This document shows, in pieces, positions 61,248 to 64,000 of a stretch of DNA of 64,000 nt (position 1 is the stretch's first letter; every line of letters starts with the position of its first letter). The DNA comes from Bacillus aerolatus (GTDB lineage: Bacteria; Bacillota; Bacilli; Bacillales; Domibacillaceae): contig NZ_WEIO01000003.1 of NCBI RefSeq assembly GCF_009183655.1, positions 248,001 through 312,000 of the forward strand, in the 5' to 3' direction. Below the pieces are notes generated by a model. It was not told the origin of the DNA and ran no database searches. It was given only the letters and a program-made list of their open reading frames with translations. The position numbers were made by a program, and so were the translations under genes.

Positions 61248-62258
61248 ATGACTACAGAAAATCAACTTTCTATCCGATTTGTATATAAACTGATTGCAGG
61301 GATCATTGCATTTGTCGGTATGTTTATTGTTGCTTGTATTTTTGGGGCAGCAGATACTACTGTCAAAGATGTGTGGCTGGCACTTACTTCCGATGCTACA
61401 GGCGATAAAATTTCTATCATTCGTGAAATACGCTTACCACGCGAAGTTGCGGGGATTTTTGTTGGCGCTGCACTAGCAATTTCCGGGGCAATTATGCAAG
61501 GGATGACGAGAAATCCACTTGCTGATCCAGGCTTACTTGGACTAACTGCCGGTGCAAATGCGGCACTAGCAATTACGATTGCCTTTATCCCTTCAGCGAA
61601 TTACTTCGGTATTATGATTGCTTGTTTTATTGGAGCGGCTGCCGGAGCCATTATGGTTTTCGGCATTGGTGCAATGAAAAAAGGCGGCTTTTCTCCTCTT
61701 CGCATTGTATTAGCTGGCGCTGCTGTTTCCGCCTTTCTGTACGCTATCGCAGAAGGTATTGGTATTTACTTTAAAGTTTCAAAAGACGTATCTATGTGGA
61801 CGGCAGGAGGATTGATCGGAACTTCATGGGGGCAGCTTCGAGTAATTGTCCCATTTATTTTAATAGGTATACTTGTGTCTCTTTCTCTCTCAAGGCAGCT
61901 TACCATTCTTAGTTTAAACGAAGAAGTAGCCGTTGGATTAGGTCAAAAGACGACACAAATAAAAACAATTCTTTTTATTGTCATTATTCTACTTGCTGGT
62001 GCTTCTGTCGCACTTGTTGGGAATATGGCCTTTATCGGTTTAATGGTTCCTCATATCGTTCGTGCAATTGTTGGAACTGATTACCGCTTTATCATACCAA
62101 TGTCAGCCATTTTAGGAGCCACTTTTATGCTTTTGGCCGATACACTCGGTCGTACAATTAATGCTCCATACGAAACACCTGTAGTAGCCATTGTTGCGAT
62201 GATAGGTTTACCTTTCTTCCTGTTAATCGTACGTAAAGGAGGCAAAGCATTCTCATGA
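61248..62258 (+). CDS. Ferric-siderophore ABC transporter permease (FecCD family)
   Basis: 336 residues, about ten membrane segments. BtuCD/FecCD permease motifs: IREIRLPREVAGIFVGAALA (about 49-68), QGMTRNPLADPGLLGLTAGA (about 83-102), VALVGNMAFIGLMVPHIVRA with the cytoplasmic coupling helix (about 250-269) and LGATFMLLADTLGR. Forms the channel with the next gene product. Its stop overlaps the next start (ATGA). Confidence 0.93.
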   Translation: MTTENQLSIRFVYKLIAGIIAFVGMFIVACIFGAADTTVKDVWLALTSDATGDKISIIREIRLPREVAGIFVGAALAISGAIMQGMTRNPLADPGLLGLTAGANAALAITIAFIPSANYFGIMIACFIGAAAGAIMVFGIGAMKKGGFSPLRIVLAGAAVSAFLYAIAEGIGIYFKVSKDVSMWTAGGLIGTSWGQLRVIVPFILIGILVSLSLSRQLTILSLNEEVAVGLGQKTTQIKTILFIVIILLAGASVALVGNMAFIGLMVPHIVRAIVGTDYRFIIPMSAILGATFMLLADTLGRTINAPYETPVVAIVAMIGLPFFLLIVRKGGKAFS

Positions 62259-63262
62259 TTGAGCCAGCTTTAATAAGGAAACAGCGAATGTCTTTATGTA
62301 TTCTACTAGCACTTATTACGATTACGGTCGTTATTGGAACGGGTTTGGGCTACTCCTCTCTATCTTATGACAGACTCATTCCAACCCTTCTCGGCCAAGG
62401 TACGTTTAAAGAGGAATTTGTTTTATTTTCTATTCGGTTACCACGAATCATTATTACACTGTTGGCGGGCATGGCACTTGCATTATCCGGTGCTATTTTA
62501 CAAGGCATCACACGAAATGATTTAGCTGATCCTGGTATTATCGGTATTAACTCTGGGGCAGGTGTAGCCATTGCCGTTTTCTTTTTGTTTTTCCCTATAA
62601 AAGCAGGTTCATTTGTGTATTTGCTTCCGCTTGTCGCTTTTGTCGGTGCTTTAATCACTGCAGGTGTAATATATATTTTTTCATATAATAGAAATGAAGG
62701 CCTTCAACCGGTAAAATTAGTACTCGTTGGAGTCGGGTTTTCAATGGCGCTCTCCGGGGCAATGATTGTACTTATTTCATCTGCTGAACGTTCAAAAGTG
62801 GATTTTATCGTCAAATGGTTATCTGGAAACATTTGGGGTACCGATTGGCCTTTTATTTTGGCTATCCTACCATGGTTAGTTATACTTGTTCCATTTACTT
62901 TATACAAAGCAAATCGATTAAATCTCCTTGGGCTAAGCGAACCTACGGCCATCGGTGTCGGTGTATCGATTGAAAAGGAACGGATCGTATTACTTTTAAC
63001 GGCTGTTGCGCTGGCAGCTGCTGCCGTTTCTGTCACAGGAGGCATTACCTTTGTCGGGCTAATGGCTCCCCATATAGCAAAAGCTTTAGTAGGTCCTAGA
63101 AATCAATTGTTTATCCCTGTCGCTATTCTGATTGGTGGATGGCTTCTCTTACTTGCAGATACAATTGGACGTAACTTAGTTGAACCTGATGGGATTCCAG
63201 CAGGCATCATAGTCGCATTAATCGGTGCGCCATACTTTATGTATTTATTACTGAAAAAATAA
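62255..63262 (+). CDS. Ferric-siderophore ABC transporter permease (FecCD family)
   Basis: 335 residues, partner permease. Seen: FSIRLPRIIITLLAGMALAL (about 58-77), QGITRNDLADPGIIGINSGA (about 84-103), VSVTGGITFVGLMAPHIAKA (about 253-272) and GGWLLLLADTIGRN. It overlaps the previous gene by four bases, so translation is coupled. Last gene of the operon, followed by a very strong terminator. Confidence 0.93.
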   Translation: MIEPALIRKQRMSLCILLALITITVVIGTGLGYSSLSYDRLIPTLLGQGTFKEEFVLFSIRLPRIIITLLAGMALALSGAILQGITRNDLADPGIIGINSGAGVAIAVFFLFFPIKAGSFVYLLPLVAFVGALITAGVIYIFSYNRNEGLQPVKLVLVGVGFSMALSGAMIVLISSAERSKVDFIVKWLSGNIWGTDWPFILAILPWLVILVPFTLYKANRLNLLGLSEPTAIGVGVSIEKERIVLLLTAVALAAAAVSVTGGITFVGLMAPHIAKALVGPRNQLFIPVAILIGGWLLLLADTIGRNLVEPDGIPAGIIVALIGAPYFMYLLLKK

Positions 63263-63271
63263 GAATAAAGA

Positions 63272-63322
63272 AAAATGCCTGTCACTCAAACAATTGTTAA
63301 TTGTTTGAGTGACAGGCATTTT
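63272..63322. terminator. Strong terminator, 22-bp perfect arms
   Basis: Arms AAAATGCCTGTCACTCAAAC (from 63272) and GTTTGAGTGACAGGCATTTT (to 63322). Symmetric, so it can work for the converging metallopeptidase gene too. Confidence 0.9.
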
Positions 63323-63385
63323 ATATGACCGTATTAGTTTGAATGACTGGCAAAAGCCGCAAACGAAGCTCCTCTTCTTGTACCT

Positions 63386-64000
63386 TTACAGATCTCGTGC
63401 ATTAAAAGTATCTCCTCCGTCTAAATTGCCGGATCGGAATCCCTTATAAAACCATCGCTTCCTCTGCTCGGAAGTCCCATGTGTGAAACTTTCAGGTACA
63501 ACATACCCTCTTGCCTTTTTTTGAATAGTATCATCACCGACAGCGCTCGCTGCATTTAAGGCTTCTTCGAGATCACCCTCTTCCAGCAAATTCATTCCTT
63601 GAGCGTGATGAGCCCAAACACCTGCTAAATAGTCGGCCTGTAATTCAAAGCGGACAAGATATTTATTGAACTCCTCTTCGCTGAGCCTTTGACGAAGGGG
63701 CATGATTTTCTCACTGGTTCCCAAAAGAGTCTGCACATGGTGTCCGACTTCGTGAGCGATTACATAAGCCATCGCAAAGTCCCCAGGAGCCTGAAAGTTT
63801 CGTTGGAGTTCATCATAGAAACTCAAGTCGATGTAAAGTTTTTGATCACCCGGACAATAAAACGGCCCTGCCGATGAACCGGATACCCCACAAGCGGACT
63901 GAACGCTGCCTGTGTACAATACGAGGGTCGGCTCTTCGTAAACTAAGCCTTCCTTCCGGAAAATTTCAGTCCACACCTCCTCTGTATCTGCAAGGACGAC
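63386..64000 (-). CDS. Neutral zinc metallopeptidase (YpfJ-like), 5' end outside window
   Basis: 204 C-terminal residues visible; the frame stays open to base 64000, so the start lies to the right. Seen: VVLADTEEVWTEIFRKEG, GSVQSACGVSGSSAGPFYCP (disulfide-type cysteines), DLSFYDELQRNF, the zinc motif AYVIAHEVGHHVQTLLG (HExxH), ELQADYLAGVWAHHAQ with the third ligand region, and the ending NLDGGDTFNARDL. This is the predicted neutral metalloprotease family. Full-length members have one N-terminal membrane anchor. Substrate unknown. Confidence 0.88.
   Translation of the reverse strand, partial: VVLADTEEVWTEIFRKEGLVYEEPTLVLYTGSVQSACGVSGSSAGPFYCPGDQKLYIDLSFYDELQRNFQAPGDFAMAYVIAHEVGHHVQTLLGTSEKIMPLRQRLSEEEFNKYLVRFELQADYLAGVWAHHAQGMNLLEEGDLEEALNAASAVGDDTIQKKARGYVVPESFTHGTSEQRKRWFYKGFRSGNLDGGDTFNARDL

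Overview
The window looks like a chromosomal segment (or very large replicon) of a Bacillaceae-type Gram-positive rod. The evidence is in the sequence: strong AAGGAGG-type ribosome binding sites, frequent GTG/TTG starts, and intrinsic terminators. There are also Bacillus-style control sites: cre boxes (CcpA), Fur and PerR boxes, a sigma-B promoter, a sigma-54 promoter next to its activator, a PyrR attenuator and an S-box-like leader. No rRNA, tRNA, CRISPR array, prophage or complete insertion sequence was seen. The species cannot be named from this.

Layout, left to right. 0-8.5 kb: end of a DAACS symporter, an AEC permease, a secreted GDSL esterase, a PAS-GGDEF-EAL c-di-GMP protein, a D-amino acid aminotransferase, a zinc-free MDR reductase and a ZIP metal transporter. 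8.8-14.5 kb: a complete ribose operon rbsRKDACB with a perfect cre-type operator. 14.7-25.3 kb: a CDF exporter, a secreted endo/exonuclease-phosphatase protein, an orphan SAICAR-synthase-like gene, a histidine kinase remnant, a stand-alone SIR2-domain protein, an SSS symporter behind an S-box-like leader, two membrane proteins and peptidase T. 25.3-32.9 kb: sigma-B-type catalase KatE, then an MHS transporter and iron alcohol dehydrogenase divergent from their probable sigma-54 activator, and a TauE permease. 33-40 kb: molybdenum cofactor genes (moaA, moeB, moaB, moaC, moaD, moaE) with modABC. 40-45 kb: two small proteins, PerR-type KatA, and an LXG polymorphic toxin with its immunity gene and a broken immunity paralog. 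45.5-52.6 kb: metabolic and transport genes. 52.9-59.3 kb: codBA under a PyrR attenuator, a plasmid-type ParMR segregation cassette with a candidate centromere array, a cyclopropane synthase remnant and a ferredoxin-NADP reductase. 59.4-63.3 kb: a Fur-controlled siderophore ABC operon, then a partial zinc metallopeptidase.

The most noteworthy items are these. (1) A parC-like array of about eight 20-bp units sits upstream of an actin-like parM and a parR, in otherwise chromosomal surroundings. (2) A family of four 187-233 bp MITE-like elements has related inverted ends and 8-bp target duplications that can be read directly. (3) Three intergenic arrays have a strict 21-bp period. (4) A SIR2 protein of possible defence function has Asn where the catalytic His is expected. 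(5) A divergent SAM-riboswitch-like leader precedes an SSS symporter. (6) The C-terminal toxin domain of the LXG protein was not recognised. (7) Two short genes of about 40 codons have convincing ribosome binding sites and terminators.
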